NCBI RefSeq assembly: GCF_963259705.1
Contig: NC_081851.1
Span: forward strand, 61,030,855-61,094,854
Origin: Myotis daubentonii
Lineage: Eukaryota; Chordata; Mammalia; Chiroptera; Vespertilionidae
Length of the DNA stretch: 64,000 bases
Reading direction: 5' to 3'
Made by a program: the position numbers and the translations under genes
Notes under the pieces: generated by a model
What the model was told of the DNA's origin: nothing
The model's input: only the letters and a program-made list of their open reading frames with translations
Databases searched by the model: none
Part shown: positions 11,255 through 23,428 of the stretch, one piece after another
Numbering within the stretch: position 1 is the stretch's first letter
How the letters are laid out: every line of letters begins with the position of its first letter

Positions 11255-11900
11255 TGAAATCATGAATTTCCCCCTCCGATTGCATAGAGATATACTATAC
11301 ATTTTTGGCTATTATTGGACATTTAGGTTGGTGCCAGTTTCTTTTTTCCCACATGAATAATTGTCTCACACTGTTTTTGAATCACTAAAAAGTGATCTTT
11401 ATTGTTTTTTTTTTTTTTTTACAATTAGAAACAATATTGCAGTGTTCCAGTACAGTGTGGCAGTACAAGCCCACACTGCCTGGGCTTGGATTTTGGCCCT
11501 GGAATTTCCAGGTTGAGTAATTTGGGCAATAACTTAGCCCAAGTCTCTTTATTTGTGAAACCTACTTTGTATGATTTAGCACATGTTGGCACATGGCAGC
11601 ATTCAGTAAATATTCTTTATTGTAACAAAAATATTTGTTGATGTATAACAACAATTTCTATAGAACAGATTCCTGAAAATATTTTTTGACCGAAGAGTAT
11701 AAACAATTTAGGACTCTTGATAGGGGTTGATAAATTGCTTTTCACAAATTTGTATCGTTTACCTTTCTATCAGCAGTAAAATGTCAAAAATTAATATGAT
11801 ACTTAATTTGAGAGAGGATAGTATTTAAATATAAAATTTTAATTTATTTTTAATACTAGGATCATGGAATATTTTTATTTTTAACCCTATATTTAACTGT
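11255..11900 (-). mobile_element. Old L1 3' fragment split by MIR-like sequence
   Basis: Antisense L1-like motifs (GGACATTTAGGTTGGTGCC near 11320; TATCAGCAGTAAAATG near 11770) flank a T-run and MIR-like sequence at 11440-11625. Confidence 0.5.
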
Positions 11901-12003
11901 TAATTATATATCCTCTTGTTTGAATTTGCCTATTATTTTTTTTAACGGAAGGCTGTTCTCTTGCTGTGTCCTCACATGGCCAAAAAAGCTGACTGTGCCT
12001 ATT

Positions 12004-12266
12004 CTTGAGAGCTTGTTTGGAGGTTCTAGCAGGGGAGTGCAGCTACTCGTATACCCTTGACCGAAGACCGGTCCTCTCCCGGGGGCGGGGGGGGGGGGGG
12101 GGTCGTCCTCTTCGACCGAGCGAGCGAGCGAGCGTGCAGCTTTGGGAGGGACGCACATGGATCGGTGAAGGAGGAGGGGGACACCCGCCTAGCCAGCCAG
12201 ATCAGCCGAATCAACCCTGGCGATCAATGGGGTGACAGATGTCGCAGCCAGATCGCCCTCACATCC
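12004..12266 (-). pseudogene. RN7SK: 7SK snRNA retropseudogene, 3'-truncated and tailless
   Basis: On the minus strand the copy starts with the 7SK 5' end (GGATGTGAGGGCGATCTGGC) and runs through recognisable 7SK sequence to CCTCCAAACAAGCTCTCAAG, roughly the first 250 of about 330 nt. The functional 3' end is missing and no poly(A) follows. A perfect 16-bp duplication CTGTGCCTATTCTTGA (11993-12008 and 12266-12281) flanks it and overlaps the copy's 3' end by a few bases. A G-run (12084-12102) and (GCGA)n expansion have altered the middle. It lacks the upstream pol III promoter of a real 7SK gene. Confidence 0.92.
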
Positions 12267-12289
12267 TGTGCCTATTCTTGACTTCTGTT

Positions 12290-13565
12290 TCATTTTCTAA
12301 CATGTCTTAGTATTTATCTGATCAAGTTATATGGCCTGCATACAATATTGATACTTTAACTCTATCATTTAAACATTTTCAACTTTTTAATGTAATGATT
12401 TTTTAAATGAACTCATATTACCCTTTAAATAAAAAATATGAAGATCTTAAAACAAAAGAGTACATATAGCATGTTTGTATAGTTGAAAGATTAGTTATAA
12501 ATTGAACACTTCTATCCTCCCCACTTAGCTTAAGAAGTAGACTATTACCAATATTTTTTATGGCACTTGTGTGCAACTCTCTAATCTCAAACCCTGAATT
12601 ACCAAAGTTTGAATTTTATTTCTCACTTTTAAAAATAATTTTACCAGGTACATGTGTATCTCTAAATAAAATATTGCTTGACTTTTGCCTGTTTTCAACT
12701 TTTGTATAAATTCATACATATTGTATCTATGCTTCTATAACTTGTTGCAATGCTAGTTTTGTTATCTATCATATCTCCACATGTAAATCTATTTCTGGAT
12801 TATCTCTTCTGTTCTGTTAGTCTATTTGTCTCGTCTCTGAGTTAATACCACAAAGTCTTTAATATCATAGCTTTATAATAATTCTTAATGTTCAGTAGGA
12901 CAAATCTCTATATCTGTTCTTTTCTGGAGTGTCTTGGTTATACTTGGCACTTTGCTCTTCCATCTAAATCAGTGGTTCCCAATATAGGGCACACACCCCA
13001 CAGGGGGGCAATTTAATTTTTAAGGGGGGCAATTCGAGAATGAGTTATTAACAGTGATTTTTTTTGGCATTTCTTATGATTCTAGGAGCCTCACATATAG
13101 TATATAAATATATAGTGTGATATATTTATGCACTTCAGTTCTCTATTATATGTTTTGAAACTTTATTTGCTATTTTTTCCTATCACTTCATATTATTATT
13201 TTTTTAAACAATTTCTTAGTGGTTTCTTCCTCCGCACTTCAAGTGTCCTTTTGTACTTTTATTTTTCTCTTTCATGGATGCCATGTTCTTTGGAAGCTTG
13301 TTTAGACCAAGTTAACGGCCTTTTAGGCTTCCTCCATGAGAATAGGAGTTCACTTTTTGAATAATAGGAATTCTATGTAATGGGGGGCCATCAGGATTTT
13401 AGAGATGCTTAGTGGGGCATGGCCTATAAAGGTTGGGAACCACTGATCTGAATGCTGAAAGAAACTTGTAAAGTTCAATGAAAAAAACACACAACACCCT
13501 GGTAGGATTGTGATTCATAATTGCATTGAATTTACAAATCACCTTGAGAGAACGGACGTTTTTAG
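12290..13565 (-). mobile_element. Old L1 ORF2 remnant, split by an hAT element
   Basis: Sequence resembling antisense mammalian L1 ORF2 (CTTTAATATCATAGC before the hAT, ATTGCATTGAATTTACAAATCA after). Heavily decayed, no usable frame. Confidence 0.6.
12970..13445. mobile_element. Non-autonomous hAT element nested in old L1
   Basis: Terminal inverted repeats CAGTGGTTCCCAA / TTGGGAACCACTG with duplication ATCTAAAT/ATCTGAAT. 476 bp. It interrupts an antisense L1 ORF2 remnant that continues on both sides. A different hAT family from the SPIN-like copies. Confidence 0.8.
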
Positions 13566-14367
13566 GACATCCTATTTATGAAAAAGACACATCTTTCCAT
13601 TTCTGTTTGTGGTAGACTGACTTTGCTGCTTGCTCTTTCTGATGACTCTCAACTTATGGTGGTTTGACTTCTTGTGTGTTTCATGATTTTGGGTTGTGAG
13701 GTTATGTTCCTTGGAACTTTGTGGGGACTCTTTGAAACCTAGTTTAAAGTGTGTCCCGCCAAAGAGAAAATAGTTTTGTACCTGCTTAGTGCTTGGGAGC
13801 ATTGGCGGTCTTGGGCCACTTCAGCTAAATTTTCAGAGTGGGGGGTTTCAGACCAGATAGGCAGCGTGAATGGCCAGGATTTATGTGAGTATCTGTGGTT
13901 AGGACATCTCCATGCCAAGGCAGATAAGGATCTGCCCATTGCACTTTGCTGGATGTGTTTTTCCCTTATATCATCCATTTAGTGAGTCATCTTTAGAGCA
14001 TTCTAGTGAGGGTCTCTATTCTGATCTCTCAGCTTGTGAAAGACTTTTCTGCTGCTGCTTTCCTACTTAAGAGATTTATTAAAGCCCATGTCCTAAGTCA
14101 TCAGGGATTAGCAGATGTCCCAGGGCAAACACTCACCACTTACCTTTCTGGTTGTTTTTGTCCCCCACAGATTTCCTTTATATTCCTGCCAGCTCAATCA
14201 TGCATTTAAAAAACAATTTTTTAAAAAATGCGCATTATAAAAGTCTTTATCCACCTTTTTTAGGTGTTTTTACTGGGAGATTTACTCTGGACCATTAGGC
14301 TACCATATTGCTAAAAATTAAACTCCTTGATCACCTTTTGACATTTTTTTCTAAAATCTCAGTATTA
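13566..14367. other. Intergenic, no gene seen
   Basis: Overlapping frames near 13740-14210 are short and on both strands. Possibly decayed L1 or other transposon sequence; not assigned. Confidence 0.5.
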
Positions 14368-14552
14368 GCCCAGCTGGTGTGGCTCAGGAGGTCATGTTTC
14401 GATTCCAGGTTAGGGCACTTGCCCAGGTTGCAGGCTCAATCCCCAGTGTAGGTTGTCTAGGAGGCAGCCAATCAATGGTTTTCTCTCATCACTGATGATC
14501 TATCTCTCTTTCCCTCTCCCTTCCTCTCTGAAATCAATAAAAAAAAAATTTT
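14368..14552 (+). mobile_element. Ves SINE, diverged with internal deletion
   Basis: The head lacks part of the A-box to B-box interval (CTCAGGAGGTCATGTTTCGA). Flanked by ATCTCAGTATTA/ATCTCAATATTT. Confidence 0.85.
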
Positions 14553-14734
14553 AAAAATAATCTCAATATTTGATGATGCTTTGGCTTTCAAATTATGAAA
14601 TATTTTACATACACAAAGTATATGAAATATTATAATGAATCTCTATCCAATTTAATAAAGAAAACATTACAAATACATTGTTTGTGATGACTTTAACAAT
14701 GTGAATATCCAATAGTATTCAGTTTCCTTCTTTT

Positions 14735-15555
14735 GGAATAACATGGTAGTTAAGAACTCTGGCTTTGGAGTCAGAAAAACCTGGGCTCCAATCTGACCTC
14801 AAGCCGGGGAGAATACACATTTTGGGACGTCTGTCCAGACTAAAGCCTCCTCTGAGAACTGCCCCTAGGCCTGTGTCCTACAGTCATGTTTGCACTGTGT
14901 GACTGCCTGACTGGACACATTTGATTGGATCAGAAGAGGAAAAGGATTGGTTCTCTCTCCTAATACTTAAGAATTGTGACCACTTCAATTAAGAACAAGT
15001 AAACTTGCAAGCTGGGGGTGGGGACAACTATACTTGGCCATCACATACGCCTGGAGCAGAGCATAGGCCTGAGCCGAGGAGGAAGCAGGCCTGAGCCTAG
15101 AAGGAAGCTATACAGAGAAGTAGGCGAGAGACCTCTGGAAGGAGGATAGAAAGGGAGAGAGATGAAGTACTCTCACATGTATCTGGGCATTCTCATTGCT
15201 CCTAACAGGCTTCCATTTCCTGGGTCAAGTCCCTCTTGATGCCTGATATTACTTCCTGACTCTTGGGTTCCTGGTAACATGCTAAATTTCCTTTTGGTCT
15301 ATGAGGGGAGCTTAATTTAGTTCAAATGGCTTTTCATTACCTGCAATGTAAAAAAAAAAAAAAGTGATTCTAACAATCATTTACTTGCTGTATAATTTTA
15401 GGCAAGTTATTTAACCTCCTAGCCTCATTTTCCTCAGTGGTAAAATGGGATATTAAGAGTTTCACTTGTCAGGGTGGCTGAAAAGATTACATATATGAGA
15501 TAATGTCTGCCAACTGTTTAACAAAATGCTTGGCGTGTGGTATGTTCTCAACTCA
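14735..15555 (+). repeat. MIR split by an unclassified A-tailed insertion
   Basis: MIR head at 14740-14800 (GGTAGTTAAGAACTCTGGCT) and body at 15365-15555 (TTAGGCAAGTTATTTAACCT). The 14800-15362 segment between them ends in 14 A and matches no family I know. Confidence 0.65.
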
Positions 15556-15734
15556 TTAGATGCTATTTTTATTACTGATTTCCTTTCCCGTCAGGCTGCC
15601 ACTCTGCTGAGTATAGGACACTTTGTGATGCCACCAAGAATTAGACAATGGCCCTGTAACCTGACTTGCCACGTAGATTCAGACCCTCTCCTGATTTCAT
15701 CATCCTCTAAAGCAGTGATCCATACCCCCTAAGT

Positions 15735-15957
15735 CAGTGGTTCTCAACCTTCCTAATGCCGCGACCCTTTAATACAGTTCCTCATGTTGTGGTGACCCGC
15801 AATTTCATTGTTACAAATTGAACATAATTAAAGCATAGTGATTAATCACAACAACAATATGTAATTATATATGTGTTTTCCGATGGTCTTAGGCGACCCC
15901 CGTGAAAGGGTCGTTTGACCCCCAAAGGGGTCACAACCCGCAGTTTGAGAACCACTG
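15735..15957 (-). mobile_element. SPIN-like non-autonomous hAT element
   Basis: Same family as the copy at 1288, in reverse. The duplication CCCTAAGT/TCCTAAGT has one mismatch. Confidence 0.85.
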
Positions 15958-15965
15958 TCCTAAGT

Positions 15966-16439
15966 GCTTTCCTGAAAGTCTCAGGTCACAGGAGAGGCTG
16001 GCGTGGGGGCTGGGTACAGTGGAGGGGGATGTTGGTGGGAGGAAGTGTCTCTCCAGAGAGACCACAGGGCCTGCAGCAGAGCTGATGCTGGCTGGCCCCT
16101 TACCCTTTGTAGGAGCTGGGAGTCTGAGAAGGTTATGAGGGAAGTAAGTTGTTAACAGGACTGGCTGATGGCTGCCAGAGGCTCAGCAGCATTTTCCTGG
16201 TTTTAGTAGAGCCCACTTCCCATTTGAAGACTCTGGGTTTAGACTAGGAATTGTCAAATGCAGTTCATCGGGTCATGATCGTTGGAAACATAGACTGTGC
16301 TGCTGCTGACACCTGTTTCCCTAACAAAGCTTCTATCTAGCTAACTAGCAGTTGGTGTGCCCACGTGGGACTGTTGTCACCAGCATCAAAGGATATAAAA
16401 TGGGTCTTGAGAAAAACAGTTCTATAAGCACATCATTCC
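15966..16439. other. Intergenic, no gene seen
   Basis: GC somewhat above average (15980-16140) and a C-run at 16439-16452. Nothing recognised. Confidence 0.5.
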
Positions 16440-17265
16440 CCCCGCCCCCCCCCACACACAGCTTTATTGACATAGAATTGATATATAACATTGTGTAAAT
16501 TTAGGGTGTGCAAGGTGATGATTTGAAACATGTATATATTGGATTGAAAAATGATTATCACAATAAGGTTAGTCAACACCTTCATTATCAACACATAATT
16601 ACCTTTTTTTTTTTTTTAAATTTGTGGTGAGAACATTTAAGATCTCTCTTAGCAATGTCAAAGGATTGTATTTGTTAGGTATAGTCACTATGCTGTACAT
16701 TAGGTCCCCAGAACTTGTTCATCTTATAACTGGAAGTTTGTACCCTTTGACCAATATCTCCCCATTTACCCCTTCTTCCAGCCCCTAGCAATTACCATTC
16801 TACTCTCTGAGTTAGCCTTCTTTAGATGACATAATTTCTTAGACAAATACTGTATAAGTGAAGTCATACAGTATTTGCCTTTCTCAGTCTGATTTATTTC
16901 ACTTAGCATAATGCCTTCAAGGTTCATCCATATTATCACAAATGGTAGCACTTACTTTTTATGGCTGAATAATATTCTACTGTGTACGTATCACATATGC
17001 TTTATCCATTTATCATCCATGTGTACTGCGGTTGTTTCCATATTGAGGCTGTTGTAAATAATGTTGTAATGAGCATAGGGATACATATATCTTTTAAAAT
17101 TAGTGTCTTCGAGTTCTTTGGATAAATATCCAGAAGTGAGACAGCTGGGTCATATGGTAGTTCTATTTTTAACTTTTTTGAGTAACCCCTGACTTTTTTT
17201 TTTAATAGTGGCTGTGCCAATTTGCAATCCTGCTATCAGTGTGTACAAGGATTTCTTCTGCAACA
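16440..17265 (-). mobile_element. Old L1 3' end
   Basis: On the minus strand, decayed ORF2 C-terminus (YDPAVSLLDIYPKNSKTL, near 17100) runs into 3' UTR. No clear duplication; diverged copy. Confidence 0.85.
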
Positions 17266-19539
17266 CAAGTGGGAGGTGGAATAGAGAAGCAAGGAGAAAA
17301 GAGGAAGTCAGGCGATCCATTCATTCACTTAACTATTTATTTAGCCCTACTATATTCCAGATGCTGTTCTTGGAACTGTTGATAGAAGCAAATCAAAGAT
17401 CCCTGTGTTTGGAGCTTGAGTTCTCGAAGGATAGAGTTGAATAAGTTTTCATCACAGCATGTACTGGATATGAGTATGGGAGTTGTGAACACAAGGACAA
17501 GTTCTCATTTAAATCTATAGTATGCTTCCTGTCGCCACATTTGAAACTTGCCCTAGATGTTACTTACAGTCACCTATGAGGATTCTGATAGCGATTGTGT
17601 AAGAGCTGTTCTTGATGCTATTGGTGAGCCACCATTCACCATATGTGTAAGGAGGGCAGAAATCTAAAACTCAAGTTAGAAGGGAGAAATAAGGCTGGGA
17701 AATGTTATATACATTTATTGTTTTAGCCTCAAGTATCCGTGGCACTGTGGATTTTTCCTAAACTTTGTTACAAGAAAGATAATTAAATGATGTCATCTGT
17801 AGAAAGGCTAAACTCTTCTCGTCTGGAAGAAAGACTCCATGATCTCCAGGAACATTTTTCAGGTCTTCCTTCAGATATGTTGCTACTCAAAAATCATTTA
17901 TAATCTTGTAAGATGTTAGATAACAAGTACATTTCAGAAAAGTACTTTTCGATGTGAAGACTGCTAGTTATCTATTCAGTGAACATTCCCTCTTCTTTTT
18001 TGTTGATTTTGTTAAGGCAACAATGGCTCATTCCAGCATAGACATGAATTTTCCAGGTGCTGGTGGTGCATGTGACATGGCTCTGGCCATTAAGATGATA
18101 TTGCAGAAACAGTTATAGCTGGCACCATCCTTCCATCCCTTTCCTGCCTTGAACAGGATGTGATGACAAAGTGCAACAGGCATCTTGGGCCATCAGGGTT
18201 ACAGTGAGAAAACCACAGAAGTACCATCTCTGACTTAATTGAGATGTCGAACCAATGCCTGCAGCTGCTACCTCCCTCTTCTTCTTGTGAGAGAAAAGTA
18301 GACCACTATAATCATGCATCATTTTGGTCAATGACAAATCACATACATTTTTACTGGAGCTGAAAAATTCCTATTGCCTGGTGACGTGGTAGCCATAGTA
18401 CGATGCATACTCGTATGTTTGTGGTGATGCTGGTGTAAACAAACCTACTGCACTACCAGTTATATAAAAGTATAGCACATACATAATGGCTGGCTATGCC
18501 ATCAAGGTCTGTGTAAGCACACAACAACAAAATTGCCTACCGCTGCATTTCTCAGGATCTATCATGTGATTAAGAGGCACATGGCTGTATTTTTTTAAGC
18601 CACTGTAGTTTAGTTTTCTGTTACTTGCAACTGAATGTAATCCTAGCTGGTATGAGACACTGAGGGCTCTGCTGATCAAACATCCTTGCAAGCATTCGAC
18701 TTTACTCTTTCCAGGGTCAAGAACTTCTGGTTTCCAACACCTGAATTTCATTTTTTTTCCCTGTTTATTTTGGGATATACCTTTCATGTGCAGGTTTTCC
18801 TCAAATGTCTGAATTCATTGGTTGGCCATTAATTTTTAAGACTGCCTCATGAAAAAGTTCTTTGGAAGCTCTGGGTGTAAGGACAGGGATTGTTGCCTGG
18901 AAGGCTTTGCTGTAGGATGACTGGGTAGTGAACCAGCCTGATTACTGCTGAGGGACCCTCTGATGTCAGTGTGTGGAGGTCTTTCCTCGGGGTCTGTCCA
19001 GTTTCTCCAGAGGAGAAATCTCTGATTGGGCGAGGAATATGCTGGTTGCTCTCTGTGGCAGGACAGGGAGGTGCCTGAGGCTTCCATAGTTCAGTATATA
19101 GCTTACATAATATACCAGCTTCTTACATAATATACCAGCTTTCAACACTATGATTTGTCCTCCAGAGCCTCTTGGGTTAATTTCTCCAGAGTATGATCCT
19201 CTATTCTCCTGTGGGGTGGTGAGTAGAGAGGAGAATATTTGTTTGGCTACTTAAGTGTTGGGAAGGGGACCTGGGACTAGAGGTCCAACTATTTTCCACA
19301 CATATGGCCTACCAATCCCACTAATTTTAGAGTCACACCTTCACTTCCACCTTTTGTGAACCTTACTGCCTCCAAACACTGAGACTCTCCGTTTCTAGTT
19401 CATTAGTCATTGAAATCCCCCTCTGTTCAATTTCCTGATTCTTCTGTTCTATTACGTTATTGGTGACTTCTTCATTCACTATCTATCTTTCATGAGTTTG
19501 ATGAATATTCTTTGTTTCTATTTCTCTCCATTTTGTTAT
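17266..19539. other. Intergenic, possible old LTR-type repeat
   Basis: 18590-18655 (TTTTAAGCCACTGTAGTTTA, then TTTCTGTTACTTGCAACTG) resembles the end of an ancient mammalian ERVL-MaLR-type LTR. A short tandem TTACATAATATACCAGCTT doublet lies at 19104-19140. No gene. Confidence 0.45.
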
Positions 19540-20157
19540 TGGAGGAGAACCCCAAAAGTCTCATTCAGGATCAATTCCAAAGAACTGGCATGTAGCCCGT
19601 TCAAATTCATAAGAGCTTTAATAGGAGAAACTTTAAAAAAAAAAGTATTGATTGATTTTGAGAGAGAGAGAGATTGATTTGTTGTTGTTCTTATTTATGC
19701 ATTCATTGGTTAATTCTTGTATGTGCCCAGACTTGGTGTATCAGGATGGTGCTCTAACCAACTGAGCTACCTGGCCAGGGCCTAATAGGAGAAACTTACA
19801 TACATGGACAAGGCAGCTGCTCCCAGTGGTGGCCGGCGGGGGTTGGGGGGAATCCACACCTCTCCCAGGACAGAGTCTCTTTTTCATAGGGGGTTAATAG
19901 TAAAACCATATGGTGGGTAGTCACATAGACAACCAGAAAGAACAATGCATTCCTAGGTGAACAGATAACATCAGGCAGTTATCACACTCTATACATTCAT
20001 TAACCTCCTTCCTGGGGCCTGACATTTATCTTTGGGTGGCATTCCGGTTTTCTAAGTCAGCCAAGCCCGAGGCTACGGAGACCTAAGAGTCCAGCATTTC
20101 CCAGACACCTTTGCTGCTCGAGTCATATTGCATCTCAGTGAGTTCTCCTACAGGGGC
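19540..20157 (-). mobile_element. Possible solo LTR interrupted by a SINE
   Basis: Imperfect terminal inverted motifs (GGAGGAGAACCCC at the left, GAGTTCTCCTACA at the right) enclose LTR-like sequence with TTTAAT (ATTAAA on the minus strand). A SINE at 19634-19782 splits it. I cannot find a convincing target duplication, so the ends are uncertain. Confidence 0.3.
19634..19782 (-). mobile_element. tRNA-derived SINE, distinct from Ves
   Basis: The minus-strand head GGCCAGGTAGCTCAGTTGG differs from Ves and resembles a tRNA-Lys-type SINE. Perfect 15-bp duplication TAATAGGAGAAACTT (19619-19633, 19783-19797). Confidence 0.8.
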
Positions 20158-21770
20158 TCATACCTTTTCACTGTATTTCTTTACTGTAATTTTACTGGTG
20201 TTTTGGAGCGAGCACTGGTGTGTGGTCACTCTACCTGTTTTCCTTCCTTTCTCTAGTTAACCTGACTTTGAACCCCAGGACTTAGGGTGGTGAGCATCTC
20301 AATAATTGGTTGTAGGAATGAAAACCCCTGAAAATGGTTTAATAGTTCAGCAGACTGTGGCAGGAAATTGAATCTTTTTTTTTTTTTTTTTTTTAGTGAA
20401 AGAAACCCTGCCCAAACAGGTTAAAACAAAAGAAGAATTTGTTGTCGTAGCAAAGTTGGTAGGTTCCGAGGATTGATTGGACAATTTTGGTCTATAAGAG
20501 AAATTCAGAGAGATGATCTGTTGTGTAGGAAGAAGAAAAACTACTTACATTGGTCAGTAGAAGTAAAATAAGTTAAATTAGCAAATTCAGAGCAAAGCAA
20601 ACATGTGAGTCAGTAGTTTTGGAAGGAGAAACATAACAAGGAGAGACATGGGCAGGGACTGCAGGATGTCTGTTTTTATGAACTCAAAAGCAAGGGGAAC
20701 CAAGAACACAGCAGGAAATGAACCTGCTGTGGGTCAAGCTGCACTCAAGTTGTGATGTGCTCTTTCACCATCCTGGTTCTGGCAAGGGAACGCCCTCCCT
20801 GTGATAATGACAAAGACCACATGCGAATGAAGGGTGTAACAATTAGGGGCAAAGCCACAGGTAGTCTAGCTAACCTAACCTGGGGGAGTCTCTGGAGAAG
20901 AGACTCCACATGATTTTCAGAGAAGCTTTAGAAAGGATTTGGCCACAGAGTAGAATAATGTCATGAGGAAAATCGTGTCTGTTTGTAACAAGGATGATCT
21001 AAAACCTGTGGGGTTGAGAGAGCTAGGTACTTCCAACCTGTTGTCTCTCTCCCTGATTGGTTAACGTTAATGAAGATAATGAATCACAGGCTCATATATT
21101 CTCAGTGTCTCACTAGTTGTTTCCTTGGCATCACTGTCTGGAAGGAAACTCTAGGAACTCAGGTCTTGGACATGGTGGTTTTTTTTAACTCCTGCTGAGC
21201 TGAGTAAATTATAGTGGGATTGGAGTAACTGAGCCGACTGAGTGGAAGAGAGAAGAGAGGAGAGTTAATATAGAGCCAGCTTCAGACATAACTGGATCCA
21301 GGGACTCAAATGATGTCATTAGCACTATTTTCCTGACTCTCACAGTTTCATTCCAAGCTACTTCAATTCCAGACACCTATGCTCCCAGTTTAGCAAATCC
21401 AGCAAAAAGAACAGTCTTTCCCAATAGCTCTGACAAAACACCCCTGGAGGCGATTCTGCTATGTTCTGCTATGTCACATACACACCTCTGAAACAAGCAA
21501 TGACACTAAGGAAATGCGAACTCTGAGTGGCCTGGCCTGGTCACTTGCACAACCTTGTGATGATGGCTGTGTGACAGAGTGAGAGCTGAACCCCAACTAA
21601 GGCACATAGGTTTGGTTTCTCACAGAAAAGAAGGGTTCCATTATAAGGGGGAGGAGCTAGACGGTTAAAAATGAGAGATGTCCATTACAGGTTCATTTAC
21701 CATGGTGGACTAGAATCTTGTCCTTGTGTGCCAACCTGTTCCGTACAACAGTACAAGCTTTTAGAATAAA
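20158..21770. other. Intergenic, no gene seen
   Basis: T-run at 20375-20395. Two halves of an unresolved ancient repeat near 20400 and 21260-21440. No coding signal. Confidence 0.5.
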
Positions 21771-21774
21771 CATG

Positions 21775-22318
21775 TGTTGTAATGTACCCCGCGAATCACA
21801 CAAGGACGCCTCAAGAAGTCCAATTAAAGAGTCACATTTATTGCAAATCCGGGACTATGAGGGGGCATTTCGCTCTCCCAGATCTCATAGTGCCTGCCCC
21901 AGCCCCAACACCAGATTTATATAGGCAAAGATCACAAAGGTATTGATTACATCCCAAGGTTTGGAATGAGGAACCTGGTTTGCAAAAAAGCAGAAGCAGT
22001 TTACTTAAGCATGTTATCTAAATTACAGTTTTTGGGTGGAACACTGAGTCAACAGGGACATGTTCATTGGAGCCCTCTGACCTTGGGATAACTGTGCTGT
22101 CCTTCCCAGGTAAAGGAAAATGTGACCAGTATGACCACAACCAATGGGATATTCACATTACAATCAATAGGGTATTTAATCAAATGGGGTGATTTATATA
22201 ATTCAGAAAATTAGGATAACTTTTCTATTATTTTAGCAAGCAAATAAGTACAGAAACCAAACAGCAGGGTTAGAGTTAAACTACAGTTTCTACCTGAGAT
22301 GATTGCTACCATACTTCA
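21775..22318 (-). mobile_element. Solo LTR of an endogenous retrovirus
   Basis: 544 bp, TG...CA, flanked by the 4-bp duplication CATG (21771-21774 and 22319-22322). TTTATT near 21838 is AATAAA on the minus strand. No viral coding sequence remains. It shares the TGTTGT start with the LTR at 5820 but is otherwise only loosely similar by eye. A truncated Ves SINE begins directly after the right duplication. Confidence 0.65.
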
Positions 22319-22324
22319 CATGGG

Positions 22325-22460
22325 CCTGGCCGGCGTGGTTCAGTGGTTTGATTCCCGGTTGTGGGGCGTGCAGAAGGTAGCCGATCAATGATTCTCTCAT
22401 CATTGATGTTTCTATCTCTCTCTCCCTTCCTGAAATAAATAAAAATATTGAAAAAAAAGA
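22325..22460 (+). mobile_element. Ves SINE, internally deleted
   Basis: Head (GGCGTGGTTCAGTGG) joins directly to TTTGATTCCCGG and the tail; most of the A-to-B box spacer is gone. Abuts the right edge of the solo LTR. Confidence 0.8.
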
Positions 22461-23170
22461 GAATAAACATGGAACTGATTTGTTCTATATAATTTTAAGT
22501 AAACTTTAATTTGGTGTCATGATCATAGAACCTGTAGAAATGATGCTATTACAGCCTGACTCTAGGCTTTATAAATCCCAGCTTAAAAGTCTGATAGCTG
22601 TGAGCATGAAAATATGGCAGTGGCTAACAGTGGAGAAATCATTTTAGAGTAGGGGATGTGCCCCCATTGGCTTATCCGACCTAGCCTGCATCTCAATGTC
22701 TTTCATTATCAGAAGTTTTTAATCCAACGTATTAGAATATTTTCCCCACTGGAAAAGAATTTAATAGTCACTGTGTATGTACATTATACCTTAAAAATGG
22801 CTACTTATAAGAACATAGGACTCGCTTTACATTTTATTTATAGTCAACTTTTCTGAAATATTTATTTTATAAAGTGAGGAATACATATGGATTATAAACC
22901 TGGGAACTGGTGGAGCATTTTTGCAAATTAGGTGCAGTCTGAATGTCCGTATGCCTAGTCAGTCCATGGAAAGAAAAAAGGCAGATTGATAACACATGGC
23001 TGCCTGAAAGACCTCAGTCACTTCCTCTCACAACACCTTCACCGGTTAATTTGGAAGTTGTGAGTAGAGTTCACGCTCATCTCCCTGTGGTGGCCCAGTC
23101 TCCTGGTGGAGTTTCCGGTTCAAAGTTTGTTTGAAGGAGGCACCGACCCTGTTGCTGGGACCCGCCATGT
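22461..23170. other. Intergenic, nothing recognised
   Basis: Unique-looking AT-rich sequence. Confidence 0.5.
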
Positions 23171-23185
23171 AAATGCTACTTTTCT

Positions 23186-23413
23186 TTTTTTTTTTTTTTT
23201 TTTTTAAATATATTTTATTGATTTTTTACAGAGAAGAAGGGAGAGGGATAGAGAGTTAGAAACATTGATGAGAGAGATCGATCAGCTGCCTCCTGCACGC
23301 CCCCTACTGGGGATGTGCCCGCAACCAAGGTACATGCCCTTGACCGGAATCGAACCCGGGACCCTTCAGTCCGCAGGCCGATGCTCTATCCACTGAGCCA
23401 AACCGGTTCGGCA
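23186..23413 (-). mobile_element. Ves SINE
   Basis: Perfect 15-bp duplication AAATGCTACTTTTCT (23171-23185, 23414-23428) and a 20-nt T-run (poly(A) on the minus strand): a young insertion. Confidence 0.95.
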
Positions 23414-23428
23414 AAATGCTACTTTTCT

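Noticed and set aside
11904..12281. Short proline- and glycine-rich frames at the 7SK copy
   Set aside because: They fall inside a non-coding RNA retrocopy and its G-run.
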